Source: Onstottus_B arcticum
Lineage (GTDB): Bacteria > Acidobacteriota > Blastocatellia > UBA7656
Length of the DNA: 64,000 bases
Direction of reading: 5' to 3'
NCBI GenBank assembly: GCA_038040485.1
Contig: JBBPIE010000033.1
Location: 15,921 to 79,920, forward strand
The position numbers and the translations under genes were made by a program. Positions 16,221 through 24,136 of the stretch are shown piece by piece. Under the pieces are notes generated by a model, which worked only from the letters and a program-made list of their open reading frames with translations, ran no database searches and was not told the DNA's origin. Each line of letters opens with the position of its first letter. The stretch's first letter is position 1.

Positions 16221-19172
16221 ATGATCGCTAGGAGGCTTGTCGTATCACTGGTGGTGCTCGCGCTCGTGAGCAATGTAAGCGCATTCGCAGGAACGAGCGC
16301 TAGAGCAAAGGCCACAACTCCGGCCCAGGCGTACACTCTGGTGTCGCTCAAGCACGAGACCGTAGGAGCGCTGACGCGCATCTCGATCGAATCGAGCGCG
16401 CCTCCCCTCTACACCGTCTACCGGCCATCGGACCGGCTGATCATCGTTGATCTGCCGGGCGGCGAAGCGTCGGGGCTCGCGCCTCAGTACAAGGTCGGAA
16501 GCGACCTGGTCGACTCGATCGAGGTGCGCCAATCCAAGCTCGGCGCCCGCCCTGCTGGAAACAAGGCGCTGCGCAGGATGACTCGAATCGAGGTCAGCGT
16601 GAAGGCGAGCGCACGGGACCGTTCAACGGTTGCCGGCAACACTCTCGTTCTTGAAGTCTCGCCCAGCCCGCAAGCCTCGCCCGCAGAGGCGAAGCTTCAG
16701 AAGGAATCCAACGCCGCGCCGGACTCCGCCCGCGAGCTCAAACGCGTCGCCGAGAATAGACCCGAGCCGGCTGGCGTTAACCTCTATCCCGCTCCGGTGA
16801 GTTCGCCGACTGCGGTAAAGGCCAGTTCCGCGCCCGAGAAAGTTGCGCCGAAACCCGAAGCGCTAAGGCCCGCACGCCTTATCAAAGAGGTCCGCTCCGA
16901 AGCGGCTGACGGCGTCGTGCGTATCATCGTACAAGCGGATGGCGCGGCTCAGTTCAAAGACTTCGTTCTTCCAGATCCGTGGCGCGTGGTCGTCGACATC
17001 ACCGGCGTGCGAAGCGCCTTTGGGAACAGGACCACGACGGTTGGCGGCTCGCTTGTAGATCGAATGCGCGTGGGCCAGCCTGGCCCCAACGTCGTTCGCA
17101 TTGTGCTCGACACAAAATCGAAAGTCCCATACCGCGTTGAACGCTCAGGCGAAACACTCGTTATCACAGTCGGCAGCGGCGGCACCTCCAAGAATGAAAC
17201 CCTGAAGCCGGCAGTTGATGCGAAAGCTCAAGCCAGCTCCGCTAAGGATGCCGCAACAGTCAAGCCGGAGGTCAAAGTCGCAGGCGAGCGAATCGAGAAC
17301 AAGATCGAGCCCAAGCCTGCCGACTCGACAAAGGAAACGATCACCACTTCCACTTTGATCGCTCAGAACCGGCCCGTGACGGGAGGTCAGCCTCAAGTGG
17401 GCGCTCAGCCAAACAGAAATCTGCCGCTCCCGGTTCAGCAAAACACTTCAACGGGCGTCAAAGAGACCGTGACGCACTCAGGGCCGGCCGCGGTTAACCG
17501 CAGCGCCATGGACCTGCAGCGCCCGGGCGCCGGCGGTCAGGCTTCCGGCAAGCCTCGACCTGAGATGGCCTTCTGCGATTCGACCTACGTTGGCGGATTG
17601 ATCAGCTTCGACCTGCGTGCCGGGGTTGATCTGCGAGACATGCTACGGTTCATTTCACAGCAGTACGGCGTGAACTTCATCCTCGACAAATCAGTCGGCG
17701 CCGTGCCGGTCGACATAAGAATGACCGACGTGCCCTGGAATCAAGTAATGGAGTCGGTGCTGAGAGCTAACCGGCTGGGCGCAGTCTGCGAGAGCAACGG
17801 CCGAATGATTCGAATAGCCACGCTGGCTGCGGTCAAGGAAGAGGAAGAACAGCGCCGCGCGATCGCCGAAGAGCAGGCGAAACAAATTCCGCTGGTCACC
17901 AAGATCATTCACCTGAAGTACGCGCGCGCGGTGGGAAGCCTGGGAAGCGCTGGGTCGGGCGCTTCCGGCCGGGGCGGCGGCGGTGGTGGAGCGGGTGGCG
18001 GAGGCGGCGTGGGCGGCCAGGGCTCGCTGCTTTCGATCATCAACAGCCGATTGAGCACTCGCGGCCGTATCGAAATGGACGCGCGAACCAACAGCCTGGT
18101 CATCACCGACTTGCCCGAGTACACGGCTGTCATCGAAGACATGATCAGCAAGTTGGACCGGCCCGAGCCGCAAGTCGAAATCGAAGCCCGAATCGTACTC
18201 GCAAATCGGAACTTCCTTCGCGATATCGGTACAGAGCTGGCAGGCGGGGCAACCTCGAGAGCGGGACAAGCCGGACTCTTCTCAACAACACCCAACCTGC
18301 CATCTAACTTCGGTAGTGGGACGACGGGCGGCACAACCGGCGGTACAACCGGAGGAACGGCAGGCGGCACTGCTGCTCCACTCGGGCCGAATCTGCCTGG
18401 CCCACTTCCTAACGCCGCACTAAGGGCCGGAGTTGCGAATTCCGTGCTAAGTTTGACAACCGGTCTTCTGGGAACGGGGATTCTGAACCTTGCTCTCAGC
18501 GCGTCCGAAACCAAAGGCCAGATCCGCACGATCGCCAGTCCGCGCGTGACGGCTACCGACAACAAGACCGCCGAGATCGTCAACGGCATACAGATACCTG
18601 TGCAGACCGTTTCCAACAACACTGTGACGACGACCTTCGTAACCGCGGCTCTGCGGCTCGAGATCACGCCGCAAATAATCGAGGAAACCGGCGAGGTGCT
18701 GATGCACGTGATCGCCGAGAATAACAATGTGAACTTCTCGCTGGCGGGTCAGTTCAACAACGGAACGCCCGGCATAGACACCCAGTCGGCTGAATCGATA
18801 GTTCGCGTTGCCGATGGCGGCACGACAGTGATGGGCGGCATCAACATAGACAGCGAAGGTCACACGCTTAACCGCACGCCCGGTATGTCGAGAATTCCGC
18901 TGATCGGTGAGTTGTTCAAGCGCCGGCAGACACGTCGCGACACGAGCGAGATTCTGTTCTTCATTACTCCTCGCATAGTCAGATCCGAGGGCTCGATGGG
19001 ACCTACAGCTCCTCAGCGAAGCTCGGTCGAGGGAGTGCCGAATCCGGTTTCCGCACAGCGAGCTGCGAACGTGCCAGCTAATTCTCCTGTAAAAAAGGAC
19101 AACAATGCTGTTCAGAATACTGTAGCTCCGGTTCAGCCGGTTGCAGCCGCCTCGGGCAAGAGCGGACAGTAG
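16221..19172 (+). CDS. pilQ: Type IV pilus secretin PilQ
   Basis: 983 residues from the ATG with GGGGAGA 8 nt upstream; an upstream in-frame start at 16176 would only extend the signal peptide. Order: signal peptide, AMIN domain 1 (about 35-140), AMIN domain 2 (about 218-320), a long disordered linker (325-440), STN/N0 domain (about 450-520), N1-type domain, and the secretin pore domain (about 750-925, including VADGGTTVMGGI and the closing FFITPRIV). Two Gly-rich insertions interrupt the N domains (about 578-598 and 698-718). Forms the outer-membrane channel for the pilus; AMIN domains bind peptidoglycan. A 230-bp gap separates it from pilP, so it may have its own promoter. Confidence 0.93.
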   Translation: MIARRLVVSLVVLALVSNVSAFAGTSARAKATTPAQAYTLVSLKHETVGALTRISIESSAPPLYTVYRPSDRLIIVDLPGGEASGLAPQYKVGSDLVDSIEVRQSKLGARPAGNKALRRMTRIEVSVKASARDRSTVAGNTLVLEVSPSPQASPAEAKLQKESNAAPDSARELKRVAENRPEPAGVNLYPAPVSSPTAVKASSAPEKVAPKPEALRPARLIKEVRSEAADGVVRIIVQADGAAQFKDFVLPDPWRVVVDITGVRSAFGNRTTTVGGSLVDRMRVGQPGPNVVRIVLDTKSKVPYRVERSGETLVITVGSGGTSKNETLKPAVDAKAQASSAKDAATVKPEVKVAGERIENKIEPKPADSTKETITTSTLIAQNRPVTGGQPQVGAQPNRNLPLPVQQNTSTGVKETVTHSGPAAVNRSAMDLQRPGAGGQASGKPRPEMAFCDSTYVGGLISFDLRAGVDLRDMLRFISQQYGVNFILDKSVGAVPVDIRMTDVPWNQVMESVLRANRLGAVCESNGRMIRIATLAAVKEEEEQRRAIAEEQAKQIPLVTKIIHLKYARAVGSLGSAGSGASGRGGGGGGAGGGGGVGGQGSLLSIINSRLSTRGRIEMDARTNSLVITDLPEYTAVIEDMISKLDRPEPQVEIEARIVLANRNFLRDIGTELAGGATSRAGQAGLFSTTPNLPSNFGSGTTGGTTGGTTGGTAGGTAAPLGPNLPGPLPNAALRAGVANSVLSLTTGLLGTGILNLALSASETKGQIRTIASPRVTATDNKTAEIVNGIQIPVQTVSNNTVTTTFVTAALRLEITPQIIEETGEVLMHVIAENNNVNFSLAGQFNNGTPGIDTQSAESIVRVADGGTTVMGGINIDSEGHTLNRTPGMSRIPLIGELFKRRQTRRDTSEILFFITPRIVRSEGSMGPTAPQRSSVEGVPNPVSAQRAANVPANSPVKKDNNAVQNTVAPVQPVAAASGKSGQ
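18323..18373. repeat. 12-bp tandem repeat coding GGTT units in pilQ
   Basis: About four imperfect copies of a GGCGGCACAACC-like 12-mer encode Gly-Gly-Thr-Thr repeats in a flexible segment of PilQ. Variation is mainly at third positions, so the repeat is not freshly expanded. Confidence 0.65.
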
Positions 19173-19190
19173 GCAGCGACTATGGACAGC

Positions 19191-19229
19191 GGTCAGCCGT
19201 TTCGCGACAATGTTCGAGAACGGCTGGCC
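19191..19229. repeat. Hairpin after pilQ
   Basis: An 11-bp stem (GGTCAGCCGTT with AACGGCTGGCC, one G-T pair) starts 18 nt after the pilQ stop. It could stabilise the 3' end of the pil transcript, but there is no T run. Its core AGCCGTT/AACGGCT resembles the hairpins at 19760-19853. Confidence 0.45.
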
Positions 19230-19303
19230 ACTGCCGCTTATCAGCTAACGGCCGGCAGTTCATGCCAGCCGCCGTCAACATCAGCGGACCTCGGGACAGA
19301 ACG

Positions 19304-19672
19304 ATGGGATTTCTAGACTCGCTCACCGCAATGACAGATCGCATCGACGGTTGCGCCGCTGTAGTCATCCTCGGAATTGACGGGATACCGATCGAGCGTA
19401 AGGTTCGAGACCTTCATCCTTCGTTCGACATCGACGTGATCGCTACCGAGTTCACATCTCTAGTGCGCCGAAGCATGCGCACGGCCGAAGACACGGGGCT
19501 TGGAAGCCTTCGCGAGATGGTATTCGTCACCGAAGCGTTGACGTTTCTTTTGAGACCGATCACACCTGAGTACTTCCTGCTACTGGCGCTCAATGCAGGC
19601 ACAAGCGTTGGCCGCGCCCGCTTCGAGCTACGCCGAGCCCAGCTCGCCCTGGAATCCGAATTCGCGATTTGA
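19304..19672 (+). CDS. Roadblock/LC7-domain protein (MglB-like)
   Basis: 122 residues from the ATG at 19304; an in-frame ATG at 19262 would add 14 residues, and neither has a clear ribosome site. FLDSLTAMTDRIDGCAAVVILGIDGIPIERK and the helix-strand pattern to LELRRAQLALESEFAI fit a single roadblock domain. Such proteins (MglB) act as GTPase-activating dimers for the small GTPase MglA, which sets pole identity of type IV pili. The position straight after pilQ supports a role in pilus regulation; no GTPase gene is in the window. Confidence 0.75.
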   Translation: MGFLDSLTAMTDRIDGCAAVVILGIDGIPIERKVRDLHPSFDIDVIATEFTSLVRRSMRTAEDTGLGSLREMVFVTEALTFLLRPITPEYFLLLALNAGTSVGRARFELRRAQLALESEFAI

Positions 19673-20217
19673 AGCTTGCCTTGACGCGGCTGCCAGAGGA
19701 ATGCCGACCATCCCAGGCCACATCGACGGTGTGTACCAGGAACTGCTAAACGCCTTTCCAGCCGCGTTCACGCGGCTTTCCGTATCAATAGGCCAGCCGT
19801 TTACGGCTGGTTCGCCGCTCGACCAGGTCGCCGCGAGCCCGTTTCAACGGGCTTTCAATCGGTCTTTAGCACAACGCCTTCAAGGCTAAGGCCCATTCTG
19901 GAAGCACGCTAAAGCGATTTGTCGTGGTTCCTCGCGGCGCATCACCAGCCCGGCCTATGAGAACTTGGGACAAGCCCGATGAATCGAGCTTGTCGCCTCC
20001 GCGCGCACCCAAGCCGGCACGCAGCCTTGCCTCGCTTATCCTCGGTACTCTATCTTCTCTAGTTGGTTCCGGGATGAAATCGGCTACAGACTAGACCAGC
20101 GAGCGAGCCGACATCGACGATCATACGGAGGAGTTGGTGATTTGCAGTTGCCTGCCTCCGTAAGTGATACGGTGCACAAGCTTCGCAACTCAGCCCGGAG
20201 AAACGGAATCGGCATAA
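19673..20217. other. 545-bp intergenic region with hairpin cluster and sat leader
   Basis: No gene is supported; an open frame at 19593-19889 is made mostly of hairpin sequence. The hairpin cluster is listed separately. A perfect 7-bp inverted repeat, ACGGAGG (20127-20133) and CCTCCGT (20157-20163), lies 55 bp before sat and may be a regulatory hairpin. Confidence 0.5.
19760..19886. repeat. Cluster of AGCC...GGCT hairpins
   Basis: Three perfect hairpins in a row: AGCCGCG-TTCA-CGCGGCT (19760-19777), CCAGCCGT-TT-ACGGCTGG (19793-19810) and AGCCCGTT-TC-AACGGGCT (19836-19853), then a short GCCTT-C-AAGGC (19876-19886). Spacings are 15-25 bp. The arms differ but keep complementarity and a common AGCC-start, GTT-centre pattern. 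Confidence 0.75.
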
Positions 20218-21399
20218 ATGGAAACGATACCAGCACACGGCGGCAGACTGATAAATCGCGAGCTTGCAGGCGTCGAGCGAGAGACTCTGCTCGAGCGCGT
20301 CCCGGCTATGCCGCGAATCACACTGCGGGCACGCGAGGTCTCAGACCTGGAGATGATTGCTAACGGCGCGTTCTCCCCGCTCGAAGGTTTCATGTGCGAA
20401 GACGACTATGTTGCCGTTCGCGGGAACATGCATTTGGCGTCGGGCTTGCCGTGGACGATCCCGGTCACGCTTTCGACAAGCGAGGAAATCGGGGGCGGGC
20501 TGCAACAGGGTTCGGACATTGCGCTCTTTGCCGGCGACGACCGTCTGCCTAGCGGCGATGATCATCTGCTGGGCGTGCTTCACCTGCGCCAAAAGTTTCG
20601 CTATGACAAGCAGCGCGAAGCCGAGAGGGTTTATCTGACGACCGACACCGCGCATCCGGGAGTTGCGGCGCTTTACGAGCAAGGCGAATGGCTGTTGGGC
20701 GGACCGATCAGCTTGTTGAACCGGCCAAAGAACCCGGCGTTCCCGGTTTATCGGCTGGACCCGGCGGGAACCCGCGCGGCGTTCAACAAGAAGGGCTGGC
20801 ACCGGGTTGTTGCGTTCCAGACTCGCAATCCGATCCACAGGGCTCACGAGTACATAATCAAGTGCGCGCTCGAGACGGTTGACGGGTTGCTGCTGCACCC
20901 TCTGGTGGGCGAGACAAAATCTGATGACATTCCCGCCGAAGTGCGAATGGAATGCTACCAAGCGATGTTGGAGCACTACTTTCCCCGCACTCGCACGATG
21001 CTGGCGGTAAACCCGGCGGCGATGAGGTACGCGGGCCCGCGCGAAGCGGTGTTTCATGCGATCATTCGAAAAAACTATGGCTGCACTCATTTCATAGTCG
21101 GGCGCGATCACGCGGGAGTCGGCAATTACTACGGGACTTACGACGCGCACTACATCTTCAACGAGTTTGACTCCGAAGAGCTGGCCATCACGCCGATGTT
21201 CTTCGATCACTCGTTTTATTGCCGCCGCTGCGACGCGATGGCTTCGAACAAGACGTGTCCACACGACTCATCGGAACACGTCACGCTGTCTGGGACGAAG
21301 GTGCGCGAGCTGCTTGCGAAGGGTGAATTGCCGCCCGGCGAGTTCTCGCGCCCCGAAGTCGCCCAGATCCTGATTCGAGCCATGAGCGGAGCAGGCTAG
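20218..21399 (+). CDS. sat: Sulfate adenylyltransferase (ATP sulfurylase)
   Basis: 393 residues, the usual length of monomeric-type Sat. QTRNPIHRAHE (201-211) is the ATP/sulfate-binding QxRNPxHxxHE motif and GRDHAGVG (about 295-302) the second nucleotide motif. A late C-x2-C-x8-C pattern (CRRCDAMASNKTC) matches the zinc site in many bacterial Sat. Catalyses ATP + sulfate to APS + PPi. It stands alone, without APS kinase or reductase, so its pathway partner lies elsewhere. The ribosome site is weak (GGAATCGG). Confidence 0.95.
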   Translation: METIPAHGGRLINRELAGVERETLLERVPAMPRITLRAREVSDLEMIANGAFSPLEGFMCEDDYVAVRGNMHLASGLPWTIPVTLSTSEEIGGGLQQGSDIALFAGDDRLPSGDDHLLGVLHLRQKFRYDKQREAERVYLTTDTAHPGVAALYEQGEWLLGGPISLLNRPKNPAFPVYRLDPAGTRAAFNKKGWHRVVAFQTRNPIHRAHEYIIKCALETVDGLLLHPLVGETKSDDIPAEVRMECYQAMLEHYFPRTRTMLAVNPAAMRYAGPREAVFHAIIRKNYGCTHFIVGRDHAGVGNYYGTYDAHYIFNEFDSEELAITPMFFDHSFYCRRCDAMASNKTCPHDSSEHVTLSGTKVRELLAKGELPPGEFSRPEVAQILIRAMSGAG

Positions 21400-21553
21400 C
21401 AATTAGTCATATTGTCTCCTCGTGAGACATCATCAAACCCGCTTTTTTTCGCTAGGTCATTTGAGGGCGCGCGTGCTAAACTCGACGCCCGTTAGAGAAA
21501 CGAGCCAAGGCGGCCGACTTCTCAACGGAACTTGTTTTCTGAGGGACCTTCGA

Positions 21554-23047
21554 ATGAAAGCCGCGCCCCTGTTTCTGCGGACCACTACGCTTGCGATATT
21601 CGCGCTGCTGCTCGCCAGTCAGTCAATTCCTGCCTACGGCTTCTTCCACCCTGCGGATGGCCCGGATTCGATTTCGGACGATGATCGCTGGGACAACTCT
21701 ATGCGGCTTGCGGACGCGAATGCCGCGCCCTTCACTTCTGTTCGCTCGATCGCGGTCATGGGCAAAGATGTTTACGTCGGCGGGAGGTTGGCTTCGGCGG
21801 GCGGAGTCCCAGTCAGCGGCATAGCACGGTGGGATGGGGTAACCTGGTCCAACGTCGGCGGAGGAATCGATTTTTGCCGGGGCATCTTTTGCTTTCCAAC
21901 TGCCTACGCGCTGGAGGTAAAAGGTGACGAGTTGATCGTTGGGGGGAACTTTGGTTCGATAGGTGGCGTCCTTGCCAACAAGGTAGCGAAGTGGGACGGC
22001 AGCAAATGGTCCACTATCGGTGATGGGATAAACATCTGCGACGGGCCTGATTGCGTGACGGTTCAATCAATCGCGTTGAGCGGGGACAATATCTACGCTA
22101 TAGGCAACGTCCTCACTGACGTGAAGGACATCGGGGGCACTGTCAGGGTTCAAGGCTTCGTTATCTGGGACGGCGCCAACTGGTCACCGCTAGGAGGCGG
22201 AGTCATCGGTGACAGCGTGACCGCCTCGATCAACGCGATCGCGGTGAGCGGAACCGACGTCTACGTTGGCGGCAACTTCTGGTCGGCGGGCGGAATCGCT
22301 GCGAAAAACATCGTTCGATGGACCGGCAGCGCCTGGGCAGCGCTTGGCAGCGGTGTCGAAGGGTGCGTGAGCGCGAACCCCAATTTCGCTTGCTCGCCGT
22401 ACGTTGCGACGATCGCGGCAAAAGGGAAAGACGTTTACGCCGGAGGCCGCTTCGCGGCCGCGGGTGGAACGAGCGCCAACAACATAGCGCGGTGGGACGG
22501 CGAGAGATGGCACGCGCTGGGAAGCGGCGCAAACGGTTTGGTCATGAAGCTCGCGGTCCACGGAGACTGGATTTATGCCGGCGGCACTTTTACTGAGATC
22601 GACGGTGTAAAGGCAAACGGGATCGCTCGGTTCGACGGCTCCAAGTGGTCGCCCGTCGGCAGCGGAGTGGACGGGTTTGTGGACGTGATCGCATTCAGCG
22701 ATAACCATATGTACATCGCGGGCGGCTTCAGCACCGCGGGCGGCAAACCAGCTTTTAACATTGTTCGCTGGGCGCTGCCGCAAGCGGAGACTGACCCGCT
22801 GGCCTTATTGCCGAGAATCGCTAGCATCTCGATCTCGCATAAGAAGCTGACGGTTGTGGGCGAGCGGTTCGATGAAGGCGCGGTCGTACTGCTAAACGGA
22901 TTCTCTCAGAAAACCGAGAATGTCCGGAAAAAACCGACGACCCATCTAATAGCGCGGCGGTCGGGACGGATCGCAAAGACCGGAGACACACTTCAAGTGC
23001 AAAACCGCGACGGCAAGCTGTCGCCCGAGTTTCTGGTCGCACGGTAG
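21554..23047 (+). CDS. Exported seven-repeat beta-propeller protein
   Basis: 497 residues from the ATG at 21554, where a signal peptide (MKAAPLFLRTTTLAIFALLL) begins; the frame is open to 21422 but the extra residues are not signal-like. Seven copies of a unit of about 45 residues follow, pattern DVYVGGxFxxAGGxxANNIARWDGxxWxxLGSGV. The third copy is degenerate and the seventh short. Seven units suggest one seven-bladed propeller. The last 75 residues (IASISISHKKLTVVGERFDEGAVVLLNG) look like an IPT/TIG domain. Probably a cell-surface or secreted binding protein; ligand unknown. Confidence 0.75.
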   Translation: MKAAPLFLRTTTLAIFALLLASQSIPAYGFFHPADGPDSISDDDRWDNSMRLADANAAPFTSVRSIAVMGKDVYVGGRLASAGGVPVSGIARWDGVTWSNVGGGIDFCRGIFCFPTAYALEVKGDELIVGGNFGSIGGVLANKVAKWDGSKWSTIGDGINICDGPDCVTVQSIALSGDNIYAIGNVLTDVKDIGGTVRVQGFVIWDGANWSPLGGGVIGDSVTASINAIAVSGTDVYVGGNFWSAGGIAAKNIVRWTGSAWAALGSGVEGCVSANPNFACSPYVATIAAKGKDVYAGGRFAAAGGTSANNIARWDGERWHALGSGANGLVMKLAVHGDWIYAGGTFTEIDGVKANGIARFDGSKWSPVGSGVDGFVDVIAFSDNHMYIAGGFSTAGGKPAFNIVRWALPQAETDPLALLPRIASISISHKKLTVVGERFDEGAVVLLNGFSQKTENVRKKPTTHLIARRSGRIAKTGDTLQVQNRDGKLSPEFLVAR

Positions 23048-23224
23048 TCACCGCGCGGGACTTCGCAAGCCTCCCGGCTTCCAGCCCCTCACTGCTGAGT
23101 TCAGCGTGCTTGCCGCGCGAGCTAATATCTGCTTTTATTGCTCCGCTTGAGACGTGTAGAGTATAATCCGCTTGCCGTTAAGTAGGCCCTCGCGTGACTG
23201 ATGGCAGTTGGAGACCCAACCTCT

Positions 23225-24034
23225 ATGATCAGGTGCGACAACTGTGGGACAAACAATATTGACGGTAGTGAGTACTGCGACGAGTGCGGCATGAGGTTGG
23301 ACCTGGCGCCTCCGCCACGTGTTCGCCGAAGCGAGCCACGAATCTACCAGCCACCGAGCGCCGTCGAAAGCGAGCCGGTGCAACCGACGACCCTGGATGG
23401 CGCGTTGCCCTCTCCGCCTTCGTTTACAACTTCCACAAGCGTTCCAAGGGCTGCGAAGCCGGCACGGTCGCAGCGGAGAAACGACTCCAGCGGAGCCAAT
23501 GCCATCAGCCAGGCGGGGAACTCCAAGCGCCGCAGCGAAACGATGGAGCGCGGCGCACCGAGCTTTGACTCAGAAGGCAAAATAGCCGAAGCGGTGCGAT
23601 CAGGCGCGCGCTCGCCTCAAACGTTTGCGCTCTCGTCGCCGGCTAGAAGGGAAGCGCTGGACGCCGATCGTTCCGCGCCGCCGCTTGCAGGCGACTCACG
23701 ACTAAAGGCGCGGCTTGTGGTCGAGCGCGGCGGGCGGGTCGGACGAGAGTTCGCCATCACCGGCATCGAAACAAATATCGGTCGGTGGGATGCCGACAGC
23801 GGCATATTTCCAGACGTCGATTTGGATGAGGACGATCCCGAAGCTAAGATCTCGCGCCGGCATGCCCGCATCGTCAATCACGACAGCCAGTACTTCATCG
23901 AAGATCTGGGCTCGACCAACGGCACGTTTGTGAATCGCGGCAGAAGACTTCTTCCAGGCAAGCGGCAAATGCTTCAGAACGGAGACGAGATCATCGTCGG
24001 GAAAACGTTTCTGAAGTTTCAGGTTCTCAGGTGA
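23225..24034 (+). CDS. Zinc-ribbon/FHA-domain protein
   Basis: 269 residues from the ATG at 23225 (MIRCDNCGTNN); an ATG 24 nt earlier is possible. The N-terminal zinc ribbon is CDNC...CDEC (residues 4-23). A disordered region of about 135 residues follows, then an FHA domain (about 160-269) with the signature RRHARIVNHDSQYFIEDLGSTNGTFVN. FHA domains bind phosphothreonine. It heads a run with the Ser/Thr kinase, RDD protein and phosphatase and is a probable kinase substrate or adaptor. Confidence 0.85.
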   Translation: MIRCDNCGTNNIDGSEYCDECGMRLDLAPPPRVRRSEPRIYQPPSAVESEPVQPTTLDGALPSPPSFTTSTSVPRAAKPARSQRRNDSSGANAISQAGNSKRRSETMERGAPSFDSEGKIAEAVRSGARSPQTFALSSPARREALDADRSAPPLAGDSRLKARLVVERGGRVGREFAITGIETNIGRWDADSGIFPDVDLDEDDPEAKISRRHARIVNHDSQYFIEDLGSTNGTFVNRGRRLLPGKRQMLQNGDEIIVGKTFLKFQVLR

Positions 24035-24035
24035 T

Positions 24036-24069
24036 GGTTTCTGGTTTATGGTTTTTGGTTTCCGGTTCG
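24036..24069. repeat. GGTTTNN heptamer run
   Basis: Starts 2 nt after the FHA-protein stop. Four to five heptamers (GGTTTCT, GGTTTAT, GGTTTTT, GGTTTCC) without a full opposite arm. Same family as the inverted arrays at 38221-38330 and 63859-64000. Confidence 0.7.
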
Positions 24070-24136
24070 CACCCCCAAAGCAACACAAGGGCCTGGATCT
24101 GAGAGACCATAAGTCAGGAACTCGGAACCGATCGTT

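Noticed and set aside
19593..19889. 98-residue open frame after the roadblock gene
   Set aside because: Its second half is the hairpin cluster and its first half overlaps the roadblock gene in another frame.
20341..21264. 307-residue minus-strand open frame
   Set aside because: Entirely antisense to sat, which carries the ATP sulfurylase motifs.
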